A stretch of DNA of 64,000 nt from the NCBI RefSeq assembly GCF_003217095.1, contig NZ_QJSR01000002.1:248001-312000 (forward strand). Direction: 5' to 3'. The notes below the pieces were generated by a model. That model made no database searches. It had not been told where the DNA came from and was given only the letters and a program-made list of their open reading frames with translations. The position numbers and the translations under genes were made by a program. Below are positions 10,668 through 18,193 of this stretch, piece after piece (the first letter of the stretch is position 1; each line of letters starts with the position of its first letter). Source of the DNA: Rhizobium sp. PP-CC-3A-592 (lineage in GTDB: Bacteria; Pseudomonadota; Alphaproteobacteria; Rhizobiales; Rhizobiaceae).

Positions 10668-12245
10668 ATGGGCGATCTGATCGTCGCAGTGGATATCGGC
10701 ACGGGCAGCGCGCGGGCCGGGATCTTCGATGCCGCCGGTAGCCTTCTGGCGCGGGCGGATTATCCGATCCTCATGAACCGGCCGGAAGAAAACCACGCCG
10801 AGCATGATTCCGAGAATATCTGGTCGGCCGTCTGCATTGCGGTGAAGACGGCGCGTGCCAAGGCGGGCGTTCCAGCCGAGGCCATCTCCGCCATCGGCTT
10901 CGATGCGACATGCTCGCTCGTCGTGCGCGATCATGACGGCGCGCCGTTGTCGGTCAACCGCAAGGGCGATCCGCGCTGGGACACGATCGTCTGGCTCGAC
11001 CACCGTGCGCTGGCGCAGGCGGATGCCTGCACCGCGACGGAACATCCGGTGCTCGAACACTCCGGCAGCGTCATGTCGCCGGAAATGCAGATGCCGAAGC
11101 TGCTCTGGCTGAAGCAGACCCTGCCGGAGCAGTGGGAGCGGATCGGCTATCTCTTCGACCTCGCGGATTTCATGTCGTGGCGGGCGACGGGCAGCGCCAT
11201 GCGGTCGCGCTGTACGCTGACGGCGAAGTGGAATTATCTAAGCCACGCCGGCGGCTGGCAGCCGGACTTTCTCGATGCGATCGGCCTCGACGATCTTCTG
11301 GAGCGCGGCAGCCTTCAGGCCGAGGCTTCGCCGGTCGGGTCTCCGATCGGCGTGCTCACGGCGGAGGCGGCGGCCGATCTCGGGCTTCACGAGGCCTGCC
11401 GGGTCGCGACCGGTCTCATCGATGCCTATGCCGGTGCGATCGGCGTGCTCGGCCAGTTCGCGAACCGGCCCGATGTGCTGGAGCGGCAACTGGCGCTTAT
11501 CGCGGGTACGTCGAGCTGTGTTGTCGCGTTCTCGCACGAGATGCGCCCCGGCTTCGGCATGTGGGGTCCCTATTACGAGGCCGGTTTCCCCGGGCAATGG
11601 CTGATCGAAGGCGGGCAGTCGGCGACCGGAGCTCTGCTCGATCATGTGGTGCGCAGCCACAGTGCCGGCGGCGAGCCGGACGCGGAAATCCATGCGCGGA
11701 TCGTGCTGCGCATTCAGGAGTTGCGTGCGGCCTACGGCACGGATTTCGCCGCGCGGCTGCACGTGCTGCCGGATTTTCACGGCAACCGCTCGCCGCTTGC
11801 CGACCCGCATGCGCGCGGCGTCATCTCCGGTCTCACCCTCGACAGTTCTTTCCACGCCCTCTGCCGGCTCTACTGGCGGACCTGCGTCGCCATCGCGCTC
11901 GGCGTGCGCCATATCCTCGCGATGATGAAGGATGCCGGCTATCACGTGGATACGCTGCATGTGACAGGCGGCCATGTGCGCAACCCCCTGCTCATGGACC
12001 TCTACAGCGATGCGACGGGTTGCCGTGTGGTGGTGCCGGAAACCACGGATGCGGTGCTTCTGGGAACGGCAATGGTCGCCTCCGTTGCCGGCGGCGTTCA
12101 CGCCGATCTGGCGGCCGCCGGCGCGGCGATGAGCCCGGGCGGTTTCGCGCGCCAGCCCGACCCCGCGATGAAGGCTGTCTACGACCGCGACTACGAAAAA
12201 TTTCTCAGCCTGTACCGTCACCGGGCGGAGCTCGAGGCGGACTGA
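10668..12245 (+). CDS. FGGY-family carbohydrate (pentulose) kinase
   Basis: ATP-dependent kinase of a ketose or polyol, probably phosphorylating the product of the dehydrogenases. The ASKHA fold is shown by IVAVDIGTGSARAGIFD at residues 4-20, the C-terminal half GGQSATGALLDH near 312 and VTGGHVRNPLLMDLY near 434, and HGNRSPLADPHARG, typical of ribulokinase-like FGGY proteins. Length is 525 residues. It closes the polyol operon after a 115-base gap in which I see no gene. Fructose, ribulose or xylulose are possible substrates. Confidence 0.85.
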   Translation: MGDLIVAVDIGTGSARAGIFDAAGSLLARADYPILMNRPEENHAEHDSENIWSAVCIAVKTARAKAGVPAEAISAIGFDATCSLVVRDHDGAPLSVNRKGDPRWDTIVWLDHRALAQADACTATEHPVLEHSGSVMSPEMQMPKLLWLKQTLPEQWERIGYLFDLADFMSWRATGSAMRSRCTLTAKWNYLSHAGGWQPDFLDAIGLDDLLERGSLQAEASPVGSPIGVLTAEAAADLGLHEACRVATGLIDAYAGAIGVLGQFANRPDVLERQLALIAGTSSCVVAFSHEMRPGFGMWGPYYEAGFPGQWLIEGGQSATGALLDHVVRSHSAGGEPDAEIHARIVLRIQELRAAYGTDFAARLHVLPDFHGNRSPLADPHARGVISGLTLDSSFHALCRLYWRTCVAIALGVRHILAMMKDAGYHVDTLHVTGGHVRNPLLMDLYSDATGCRVVVPETTDAVLLGTAMVASVAGGVHADLAAAGAAMSPGGFARQPDPAMKAVYDRDYEKFLSLYRHRAELEAD

Positions 12246-12307
12246 ACGTCTCTACAGCGCCTATTCTTCAGCGTTGTAGAAAATCGTGAAAAAAGATATG
12301 GGGCCGG

Positions 12308-12332
12308 GGAACCAATGTCTGGCCGGCGTGTT
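12308..12332 (+). promoter_or_regulatory. Candidate EcfG-dependent promoter of the small RNA
   Basis: GGAAC at 12308-12312, a 16-base spacer, and TGTT at 12329-12332 match eight of nine bases of the EcfG consensus GGAAC-N16-CGTT (equivalently GGAAC-N18-TT for RpoE2). The predicted start would be near 12340, about ten bases before the first RNA hairpin. Confidence 0.55.
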
Positions 12333-12339
12333 TAGTGGA

Positions 12340-12469
12340 TGTCCGGACCATGGTTCTCATCGCCCCCAATGAGAACCACCCAAGAATATCCGGCTTCCAA
12401 CTCACATGCCCCCTCGGTGAGTTGTCGAATACAGCCAGTGCCTCCCCCCGGCACTGGCTGTTTCTTTTT
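12340..12469 (+). ncRNA. Candidate stress-induced small RNA with three C-rich stem-loops (GsrN-like)
   Basis: No credible gene lies between 12246 and 12549, but the plus strand encodes three consecutive hairpins. Hairpin A: stem 12351-12360 with 12369-12378 (10 bp, perfect), loop CGCCCCCA. Hairpin B: stem 12398-12405 with 12417-12424 (8 bp, perfect), loop containing GCCCCC. Hairpin C: stem 12431-12442 with 12450-12461 (12 bp, perfect), loop TCCCCCC, then a T-rich tail. C-rich loops are the mRNA-binding elements of several bacterial small RNAs, including GsrN, the EcfG (SigT)-dependent RNA of Caulobacter. The upstream EcfG-like promoter and position beside the GSR genes support the same role. 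The exact 5' end is inferred. The alternative is a structured 3' UTR of the polyol operon. Confidence 0.65.
12431..12469 (+). terminator. Rho-independent terminator (third hairpin of the small RNA)
   Basis: A perfect 12-bp stem, ACAGCCAGTGCC with GGCACTGGCTGT, encloses TCCCCCC and is followed by TTCTTTTT. It ends the candidate small RNA and would also stop readthrough from the polyol operon. Confidence 0.85.
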
Positions 12470-12549
12470 CAGCGTCAGAAAAATCATATCATGTCGCCGC
12501 GACGTCAACGAAGCACAATCAGGATATTCAGATCGTCGGAAGGCCACGT

Positions 12550-13602
12550 CTAATCCTCGACGGGGGTGAGGATCTCGTATTCATGCGCGGGGATCGTCAG
12601 GTGATATTCGATCCGGTCGGCAGAGGTGATGTAGAGGGCCTTTCCGGCGACGGCAATGGGCACGACGCGTTCGAGCACAGTCCGGGCGAAGCTCGGCTCG
12701 TCGTGGTCGCGCGTGTGGTCCGCGTCCGGAAGATGTTCGATCCAGGCGAGCTCAAGGGCGGGCTTGTCGTTGAAGACGGTCTCGAAGCAGTCGAGCGTCA
12801 GCGAATTCACGCCGGCCGCGATGGCGCCGTGGGAGGCGGAATTAACGATGAGCTCGTGCAGCGCGAGGCCTATGTGGAGCGCGGCATTGGGCGAAAGATG
12901 CGCATTGATGCCGGTGGCGACGATCGGCATGCGGGGTTCCGACCAATAAGCGGCGAACTGCTTTTCGGCCAGCGCGAACAGGAACGCGCCCCGCCAGCTG
13001 GAGTCGGTCACGAGATCCTGCGAATAGGCGAGCGACTGGATGCGGCCGCGGAACTTGACCATGAAACTCTCAAGCGACAGGGCCTGACGCGCCGTCTGGG
13101 TCGCGATACCCTGGATGATGGCGAGCAGGTTCTTGGAGCGGTGGCTGAGTTCCCGAAGGAGGGTCTTCAGGACACGCTCCCGGTGACGGGTCTCCGAAAT
13201 ATCGGTGATGACCGAGAGAATGCCATTCGTGCCGTGCGTGGTGATCCGTTCCAGATCGATCCGGAACGTCATGAGACCTGCGGGGGAGGGAAGTTCGACC
13301 TCCATACAGTCGGCTTCGGCTGTGTCGAAGACGGCTTTCTTCAGGGCCAGCAGGCGGTTGCCGTCCTCATCGCCGAGAACGCCGATGTCGCCGTTTTCGG
13401 AAAGAAGGCCGCTCATGCGGTCGGGCAGGTTTCCGGAGAGGAGAACGTCGAGAGCTTCGGACTGGAAGATGTAACCTGCGCCGGTTTTCTTCACGACGCG
13501 GTCGAGCAGTCCGATACTCTCTCCAGCTTCGGCGGCTTTGATCGTGCCGGCTGGAGATGTTGAACTGCTTGCGCTGGTCACGCGGGATGCCTCTTCATTC
13601 AC
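12550..13602 (-). CDS. HWE/HisKA_2-type sensor histidine kinase of the general stress response, ATP-binding domain degenerate
   Basis: Likely a cytoplasmic sensor feeding or draining phosphate to PhyR. Residues ~30-140 look like a PAS domain; the dimerisation/phosphorylation motif LLRELSHRSKNLLAIIQ places the phospho-acceptor at His154; an N box LALHELIVNSASHGA follows with Asn254. The later ATP-binding motifs seen in the kinase at 15.6 kb (WTEVGGP and RRGFGSILIERSL) are replaced by WIEHLPD and PSFARTVLERVV, losing the glycines. No membrane segment is evident. The start is a GTG at 13602 with a weak ribosome site. A perfect EcfG promoter stands upstream, so it is probably part of the stress regulon and feeds back on it. 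Confidence 0.85.
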   Translation of the reverse strand: MNEEASRVTSASSSTSPAGTIKAAEAGESIGLLDRVVKKTGAGYIFQSEALDVLLSGNLPDRMSGLLSENGDIGVLGDEDGNRLLALKKAVFDTAEADCMEVELPSPAGLMTFRIDLERITTHGTNGILSVITDISETRHRERVLKTLLRELSHRSKNLLAIIQGIATQTARQALSLESFMVKFRGRIQSLAYSQDLVTDSSWRGAFLFALAEKQFAAYWSEPRMPIVATGINAHLSPNAALHIGLALHELIVNSASHGAIAAGVNSLTLDCFETVFNDKPALELAWIEHLPDADHTRDHDEPSFARTVLERVVPIAVAGKALYITSADRIEYHLTIPAHEYEILTPVED

Positions 13603-13627
13603 TACAATACGGGGCGGCTGACGCGTT

Positions 13628-13652
13628 AACGAGGCAAAGCCGGGTCCGTTCC
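13628..13652 (-). promoter_or_regulatory. EcfG promoter of the HWE kinase gene
   Basis: On the minus strand GGAAC (13652-13648), exactly 16 bases, then CGTT (13631-13628): a perfect match to the EcfG consensus, 26 bases before the kinase GTG start. Confidence 0.85.
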
Positions 13653-13697
13653 ATCATTGTTATGATGTTGCGACGATGCCGGCCTGAGCCACCGATG

Positions 13698-13726
13698 AGA
13701 AAAGCCGCGCCCGGAAAGGCGCGGCT
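13698..13726 (-). terminator. Terminator of phyR
   Basis: Minus-strand stem AGCCGCGCC / GGCGCGGCT (13726-13718 with 13711-13703) followed by TTTTCTC, located 34 bases beyond the phyR stop. Confidence 0.8.
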
Positions 13727-13759
13727 CGACAAGACTGTGCAAGCATATGCCACGAACCC

Positions 13760-14554
13760 TCAGGCAGCGGCCTGTGTCGATTCATTGAAGAACAGGGCTT
13801 GGCTGATCAGCGCCTTGACCATGTCGGGATTGAACGGCTTCGTCACGAGGAAGGTCGGTTCCGGACGCTCGCCTGTCAGCAGACGTTCCGGGAAAGCGGT
13901 GATGAAGATAACGGGAATGGCTGCGCTGCGCAGGATCTCGTTCACCGCATCGATGCCCGAGCTGCCATCGGCCAGCTGGATGTCGGCCAGCACCATGCTC
14001 GGCTGCGTCGCGTTGAAGAGAGCGACCGCCTCGTCGCGCGTGCGGGCGATGCCCGTGACGCGGTGGCCGAGGCTTTCGACCATCTGCTCGATATCGATCG
14101 CGATCAGCGGTTCGTCCTCGATGATCATGATGTCTGTCGCGACCTGACGGGAGATTTCCTCGGATGCCCGCTCGATCAGCTGCGCCATGCCGCTTTCCGA
14201 CGTTCCGAGAACCTCAGCGGCTTCGCTGGTGCGGAAGCCTTCGACGGACACCAGCAGGAAAGCCTGCCGGGCGAGCGGAGACACGGATGCCAGATTGATG
14301 GAAGCGCGCTTTTCCCATGCGAAGGGCGAAACGGGTTCCGGAATGAGGACCGAGGAGGACCCGAACAGCTTGGTGTAAAGCTGGAACAGCGCGACGCGGT
14401 CGCTGCTTGCTTCCGGGAAAATCGACATATCCGAGATCAGCGCCTCCAGGACAGCGGCGACATAGGCATCGCCCGAGGTCTGGGACCCCGTCAGGGCGCG
14501 GGAATACCGGCGCAGATAGGGCAGGAACGGAGCGATCCGGGTAGACAATGACAT
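13760..14554 (-). CDS. phyR: PhyR, general stress response regulator (sigma-like domain plus receiver)
   Basis: Anti-anti-sigma factor: when phosphorylated, its EcfG-like N-terminal domain binds NepR and frees the sigma factor. Residues 1-~135 are the sigma-like output domain, with the region-4-like SPLARQAFLLVSVEGFRTSEAAEVL; residues ~141-260 are a receiver with acidic pocket IIEDEP, phospho-acceptor Asp191 (MVLADIQLADG), FITAFP and the conserved lysine in VTKPF. Length 264 is typical. It is divergent from nepR-ecfG, the classic arrangement, and has its own perfect EcfG promoter, giving positive feedback. In S. meliloti the equivalent is called RsiB1. Confidence 0.96.
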   Translation of the reverse strand: MSLSTRIAPFLPYLRRYSRALTGSQTSGDAYVAAVLEALISDMSIFPEASSDRVALFQLYTKLFGSSSVLIPEPVSPFAWEKRASINLASVSPLARQAFLLVSVEGFRTSEAAEVLGTSESGMAQLIERASEEISRQVATDIMIIEDEPLIAIDIEQMVESLGHRVTGIARTRDEAVALFNATQPSMVLADIQLADGSSGIDAVNEILRSAAIPVIFITAFPERLLTGERPEPTFLVTKPFNPDMVKALISQALFFNESTQAAA

Positions 14555-14603
14555 TCAAAAACTCCCTCAATCCGGCCGAAATCTTGGCCATGACAGTTAT
14601 GGG

Positions 14604-14628
14604 AACGTTGATCCAAAAAAAAGGTTCC
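14604..14628 (-). promoter_or_regulatory. EcfG promoter of phyR
   Basis: Minus-strand GGAAC (14628-14624), 16-base spacer dominated by a run of T, CGTT (14607-14604): an exact consensus match, 50 bases before the phyR ATG. Confidence 0.88.
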
Positions 14629-14634
14629 GTTACG

Positions 14635-14659
14635 GGAACAAATTTTTCCGTCATGCATT
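14635..14659 (+). promoter_or_regulatory. EcfG promoter of nepR-ecfG
   Basis: GGAAC at 14635-14639, 16 bases, CATT at 14656-14659 (eight of nine consensus bases; fits GGAAC-N18-TT). It is 36 bases before the nepR start and implies autoregulation of the sigma factor. Confidence 0.75.
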
Positions 14660-14694
14660 TAGGGTCCGATCACCACGCGAGGTATTTCGTATTC

Positions 14695-14889
14695 ATGACC
14701 GATAAAACTGGGGCAAGTTCCGGAGCCGGCGAGCCGGTCCGGTCCGACAATCCACATGCGCAGATCGCGACGAAGTTACGCGCGCTATATGTTTCCGTGC
14801 AGGAAGAAGCCATTCCCGATCGTTTTCTGGATCTCCTCGAGCAGCTCGACGCTGTCGAGCGTCGTCACGTTCCGGACGGTGCGAAATGA
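14695..14889 (+). CDS. nepR: NepR family anti-sigma factor
   Basis: Small helical anti-sigma factor that holds EcfG inactive until PhyR-P takes it over. The 64-residue product starts MTDKTGASSG and contains the family core IATKLRALYVSVQEEAIP followed by DRFLDLLEQLD, which form the two sigma-binding helices. I use the ATG at 14695, downstream of the EcfG promoter; a longer in-frame start at 14548 would overlap phyR and run through the promoter. Its stop overlaps the ecfG start (ATGA), so anti-sigma and sigma are translationally coupled. S. meliloti calls it RsiA1. Confidence 0.93.
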   Translation: MTDKTGASSGAGEPVRSDNPHAQIATKLRALYVSVQEEAIPDRFLDLLEQLDAVERRHVPDGAK

Positions 14890-15452
14890 GTACCAAGATG
14901 TCGGCTGAAGAACCCAGTTTCAAGCGCGAAATGCTGGCCGCTCTGCCGAGCCTGCGCGCGTTCGCCATGTCCCTGATCGGCCGCCACGATCGCGCCGACG
15001 ATCTGGTGCAGGACACAATCATGAAGGCCTGGGCAAAGCAGGATCACTTCGAGATGGGCACCAACATGAAGGCGTGGCTGTTCACGATCCTGCGCAACGA
15101 GCTTTACAGCCAGATGCGCAAGCGCGGCCGCGAGGTGCAGGACAGCGACGGTTTCTTCACGGAATCGCTCGCCCAGCATCCGTCGCAATACGGGTCGCTG
15201 GACCTGCAGGATTTTAAGCGCGCCCTGAATATGCTGCCGCCGGACCAGCGTGAAGCCATCATTCTCGTCGGCGCCTCGGGCTTTTCTTACGAGGAAGCCG
15301 CGGAGATCTGCGGTTGCGCTCTCGGGACCATCAAGAGCCGCGTGAACCGTGCCCGCCAGCGCCTGTCGGATATTCTGCAGGTGACGGGCGAAAACGAATA
15401 TGGGCCGGATGCGACATCCGCGCCGCTGACGTCCCGCGCCTTCGTGTCCTGA
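14886..15452 (+). CDS. ecfG: ECF sigma factor EcfG (RpoE2-type), master sigma factor of the general stress response
   Basis: Directs RNA polymerase to GGAAC-N16-CGTT promoters in stationary phase, heat, salt and desiccation. Region 2 is seen at residues ~20-75 (DRADDLVQDTIMKAWAKQ, with the FEMGTNMKAWLFTILRNE segment) and region 4 at ~115-170 (LPPDQREAIILVGASGFSYE, CALGTIKSRVNRARQRL). Length 188 is typical of ECF15. It overlaps nepR by four bases and is followed by a strong terminator. RpoE2 is the S. meliloti name. Confidence 0.96.
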   Translation: MSTKMSAEEPSFKREMLAALPSLRAFAMSLIGRHDRADDLVQDTIMKAWAKQDHFEMGTNMKAWLFTILRNELYSQMRKRGREVQDSDGFFTESLAQHPSQYGSLDLQDFKRALNMLPPDQREAIILVGASGFSYEEAAEICGCALGTIKSRVNRARQRLSDILQVTGENEYGPDATSAPLTSRAFVS

Positions 15453-15478
15453 GGCATTAACCGTCTACCCAGTCTCTG

Positions 15479-15508
15479 TCGGCGCGTTTTCGGACGCGCC
15501 GATTTTTT
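15479..15508 (+). terminator. Terminator of nepR-ecfG
   Basis: TCGGCGCG (15479-15486) pairs with CGCGCCGA (15495-15502) around TTTTCGGA and is followed by six T. Confidence 0.88.
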
Positions 15509-15622
15509 GACCTTGCGCCTTTCACCATTGCTGTCGCGCGCAGGATCATGCAGATTCCGGTCGAACCGATTCAACCCCGCCGACCATCCCTTCGGTCCTG
15601 GGGATGCCGCAGGCGAGTGTTG

Positions 15623-17119
15623 ATGACTGAGACAAAACCGGATTTGCTGCCAGATATCCCTGCGATCATTCTGGATCAACGCAGGCTTGCCGCCCTGCGG
15701 TCGCTTCAGCCGGGACGTCTTGGCATGTCGGCCGAATTCCAGGAGATCGTGGAGGTCGCCGCCGGCATCTTCGACGCACCCGTGGCGCTCCTGACCCTCA
15801 TTGACGACCGGCGCGAATGGGTGATCGCCCGTGTCGGGACCGACCTTTCCGAGATCGATGCGTTCACCTGTTTCGGCGCGCATGCGGTGGCGACCCATCC
15901 GCTTGCACCTTTTGTCGTGCGGGATGCTGCCAGCGATCCCCGGTTCGCCACCCAGCCTTGCGTGGCGGATGGCGTGCGCTTCTATGCCGGTGCGCCGCTG
16001 CTGGTGGAGGGGCATGCCGTGGGCATGGTCTGCGTCATCGACCGCGCGCCGCGTCTCGAGGTGCCGGAAGCTCTGACGGCGCAGTTGCAGCGTCTGGCGC
16101 GCATCGCATCGCGCCTGATGAGCTTCAAGGAGGATGCGCGCGCTCGCGCCGCGCGAGCCGAGGTGCTCTCTCGTGATGAGAAGCGGCATGCGCAAGCGCT
16201 CGAGGCTGCCAATGTCGGCAGCTGGCTCTGGGACGCGGAGACCGGACAGGTGACCTGCAATGCTGCGATGTCGCGGATGTTCGGTGTCACCGCGACGACG
16301 ATGAGCGCGCGCGACATCATCGGCTTCATTCACCCGGAAGATCGGGCCGGCATGCTGGACAATCTGCGCGCGGCGATGACCGAAGATGCGGAATATGCCA
16401 GCACGTTTCGCGTCGAGACGACGGGCCGCTGGGTGCTGGGGCGTGGGCGTGTGCACGAGCGCGATGCCTCCGGCAAGCCGAAGAGCTTTCTCGGCGTGAA
16501 TATCGACGTGACGGCCGAGCAGTCCACGACGCAGCGCACGCGCTTGCTTCTGCGGGAGCTCAATCACCGGGTCAAGAACACGCTGGCCATGCTGCAGTCG
16601 CTCGCCCGGCAGACCTTGCGGCAGACGAGCGATCCGCAGGAGTTCATGACGGCCTTCGCCGGACGCCTTCAGGCGATCTCCGAGGCGCATGGCCTGCTCT
16701 CCGATCACGAATGGGGCGAGATCCGGCTGGCGGCGCTGCTTAAGAAACAGCTTTCGCCGCATGTGCGGGATTATGAGGCGCAGATCGAGATCCATAAGGA
16801 CGAGATCCTTCTCGGCCCCGACCAGGCCGTGGGCCTCGGCCTCGTCCTCCACGAGCTGGCGACCAACGCCTATAAATATGGTGCTCTCTCGGTTCCCGAG
16901 GGGCGTATCGTCATTACGGCACGAGGCCATCAGGAAGAGACGGGGCGCATCCTCAACCTGACCTGGACGGAAGTCGGCGGTCCCAAGGTGCAGGCGCCGG
17001 GCCGGCGCGGCTTCGGCTCCATCCTGATCGAGCGGAGTCTCGACAAGGTCATGGGCAGTTCGGTGAAGGTGGAATATCTCGCTGCCGGTGTGACCGCCCT
17101 CGTACGACTTCCTCTGTAA
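15623..17119 (+). CDS. GAF-PAS-HWE sensor histidine kinase of the general stress response
   Basis: Cytoplasmic kinase expected to phosphorylate PhyR; its place after ecfG matches the S. meliloti kinase gene beside rpoE2 (named rsiC there, from memory). A GAF domain spans ~20-165, a PAS domain ~190-300 (VGSWLWDAETGQVTCNAAMS), then the HWE region LLLRELNHRVKNTLAMLQS with His315 and a complete ATP-binding domain (VLHELATNAYKYGALS, LTWTEVGGP, RRGFGSILIERSL). I choose the ATG at 15623; an ATG at 15548 with AGGA before it would add 25 residues that look non-coding. No EcfG site is evident in front of it. Confidence 0.9.
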   Translation: MTETKPDLLPDIPAIILDQRRLAALRSLQPGRLGMSAEFQEIVEVAAGIFDAPVALLTLIDDRREWVIARVGTDLSEIDAFTCFGAHAVATHPLAPFVVRDAASDPRFATQPCVADGVRFYAGAPLLVEGHAVGMVCVIDRAPRLEVPEALTAQLQRLARIASRLMSFKEDARARAARAEVLSRDEKRHAQALEAANVGSWLWDAETGQVTCNAAMSRMFGVTATTMSARDIIGFIHPEDRAGMLDNLRAAMTEDAEYASTFRVETTGRWVLGRGRVHERDASGKPKSFLGVNIDVTAEQSTTQRTRLLLRELNHRVKNTLAMLQSLARQTLRQTSDPQEFMTAFAGRLQAISEAHGLLSDHEWGEIRLAALLKKQLSPHVRDYEAQIEIHKDEILLGPDQAVGLGLVLHELATNAYKYGALSVPEGRIVITARGHQEETGRILNLTWTEVGGPKVQAPGRRGFGSILIERSLDKVMGSSVKVEYLAAGVTALVRLPL

Positions 17120-17143
17120 AGCCAAACTCCGGTCCAGACATGG

Positions 17144-17168
17144 AAAAAGGCCCCGGAGGGCCTTTTTT
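17144..17168 (+). terminator. Terminator of the GAF-PAS-HWE kinase gene
   Basis: AAAAAGGCCC (17144-17153) pairs with GGGCCTTTTT (17158-17167) around CGGA, ending in a T run. It can act for both strands, so it may also end the minus-strand membrane-protein genes. Confidence 0.85.
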
Positions 17169-17194
17169 GATGTTCGCATATGGACGCTGTAGCC

Positions 17195-17617
17195 TCAGTC
17201 GTCGTGGCGTCCGCGTGTGACGCCGAGGAGGGCACCGACGGCCATGGCGACGCCCGCTGCCACGAGCGGCTTGCGGCGGAAGACGGTCAGAGCCGTGGTG
17301 ATAGCGACGTTGGTCTTCAGCTGCGACTGGCGGCGGCGCTCGGCCGCGCGGCGCTTTTCGGCGGAGGCCATGGCTGACATGATGATGAACAGAACGACGG
17401 CGATGGCAATGAAGACGCCGCCCATGATCAGCGTTGCCGGGAGCATGCCATAGGCATCGGCAAGCGCAATCGTGCCTGCGACGAGCAGGAAAACGTAGGC
17501 TGTCAGAAAGAAGACGCCAGCGATCGCCATGAAGATGGCGTTGCGTTTCGTCCGTGCGACGACCGTTGAAATGTCAGTGAGTACGACGCCCGACAGTAGT
17601 GCCGCCAAAGACCCCAT
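17195..17617 (-). CDS. Phage-holin-like / actinobacterial holin X family membrane protein
   Basis: Small inner-membrane protein of unknown role. The 140 residues have two long hydrophobic segments (~28-52 and ~58-82), a basic helix EKRRAAERRRQSQLK, and a third hydrophobic stretch with Gly/Ala near 118-132 before RGRHDD. Such proteins (Phage_holin_3-like, YqjE-like) commonly sit next to DUF883/YqjD-like genes, as here, and are stress induced; the pair resembles the enterobacterial yqjD-yqjE arrangement. It starts 71 bases after the stop of the upstream gene and is probably cotranscribed from the same EcfG promoter, through a weak hairpin at 17644-17666. Confidence 0.75.
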   Translation of the reverse strand: MGSLAALLSGVVLTDISTVVARTKRNAIFMAIAGVFFLTAYVFLLVAGTIALADAYGMLPATLIMGGVFIAIAVVLFIIMSAMASAEKRRAAERRRQSQLKTNVAITTALTVFRRKPLVAAGVAMAVGALLGVTRGRHDD

Positions 17618-17688
17618 GCAGATTCTCCCTCAAACCTTGAAAAGCCGCCCCTCGGGGAGGGACGGCATCAAAAACCGATAACGGTGCC

Positions 17689-18048
17689 TTAGCGGCGCGA
17701 CAACGCGATGATGGCGATGCCGAGCGCTGCAATGGCGCCGACGGTGGCAAGGGGATGTTCGCGCACCGTGTGGCGAACCTGACGCTCCGTGGAGGCGTAA
17801 CGGTGACGAAGATCGGAGAGAAGCTGCTCTGCGCCTTCCATAACGTCAGAAAGACTGCTTTCAGCCTGACCGCGCACGTCGCTGGCCCGCGAGGACAAAG
17901 TATGGCTTGCCTTGCTGCCGCGCTTGGAAACGAGATTGGCGAGCGATGCAATGTCGCTGCGCAGATCGCTCAGCTGATCTTCGATAGCGCCACCCAAGAG
18001 GTGCTGACGCTTGCGGCTGGACGAGCTGGAAAACAGACCGAGAGACAT
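17689..18048 (-). CDS. DUF883 / ElaB-YqjD-like stress membrane protein
   Basis: 119-residue C-tail-anchored protein. After a Ser/Arg/Lys-rich start comes a long amphipathic helix (~20-95, e.g. IEDQLSDLRSDIASLANLV) with likely coiled coil, then RHTVREHPLATVGAIAALGIAIIALSRR, a single C-terminal membrane segment. E. coli ElaB/YqjD proteins have the same layout, are stationary-phase induced and bind ribosomes at the membrane. The perfect EcfG promoter 66 bases upstream makes it a regulon member. Function in rhizobia is unknown. Confidence 0.8.
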   Translation of the reverse strand: MSLGLFSSSSSRKRQHLLGGAIEDQLSDLRSDIASLANLVSKRGSKASHTLSSRASDVRGQAESSLSDVMEGAEQLLSDLRHRYASTERQVRHTVREHPLATVGAIAALGIAIIALSRR

Positions 18049-18113
18049 GATTTACTCCTTGTTGCCGCGGGTTCTACGACGCCGGTCGGAACAGCCCGAC
18101 CTTGTGCACCGCA

Positions 18114-18138
18114 AACGCGGAGAACGGCGTTTTGTTCC
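18114..18138 (-). promoter_or_regulatory. EcfG promoter of the DUF883/holin-like pair
   Basis: Minus-strand GGAAC (18138-18134), 16 bases, CGTT (18117-18114), an exact consensus match. Confidence 0.85.
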
Positions 18139-18193
18139 CGGCACGGTGCCTTGAGGGCGCACTTTGCCGGGATGAGGCAGCCAAGGAGGGCGT

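Noticed and set aside
12332-12553. Three overlapping short frames (71-76 codons) in the stress-locus gap
   Set aside because: They cross the perfect hairpins and the terminator, lack ribosome sites, and look like chance frames over a structured RNA.
14602-14631. Possible plus-strand EcfG promoter GGAAC(14602)...CGTT(14628)
   Set aside because: Spacer is 21 bases, far from the 16 seen in the other sites; the bases are explained by the minus-strand phyR promoter and the better plus-strand site at 14635.
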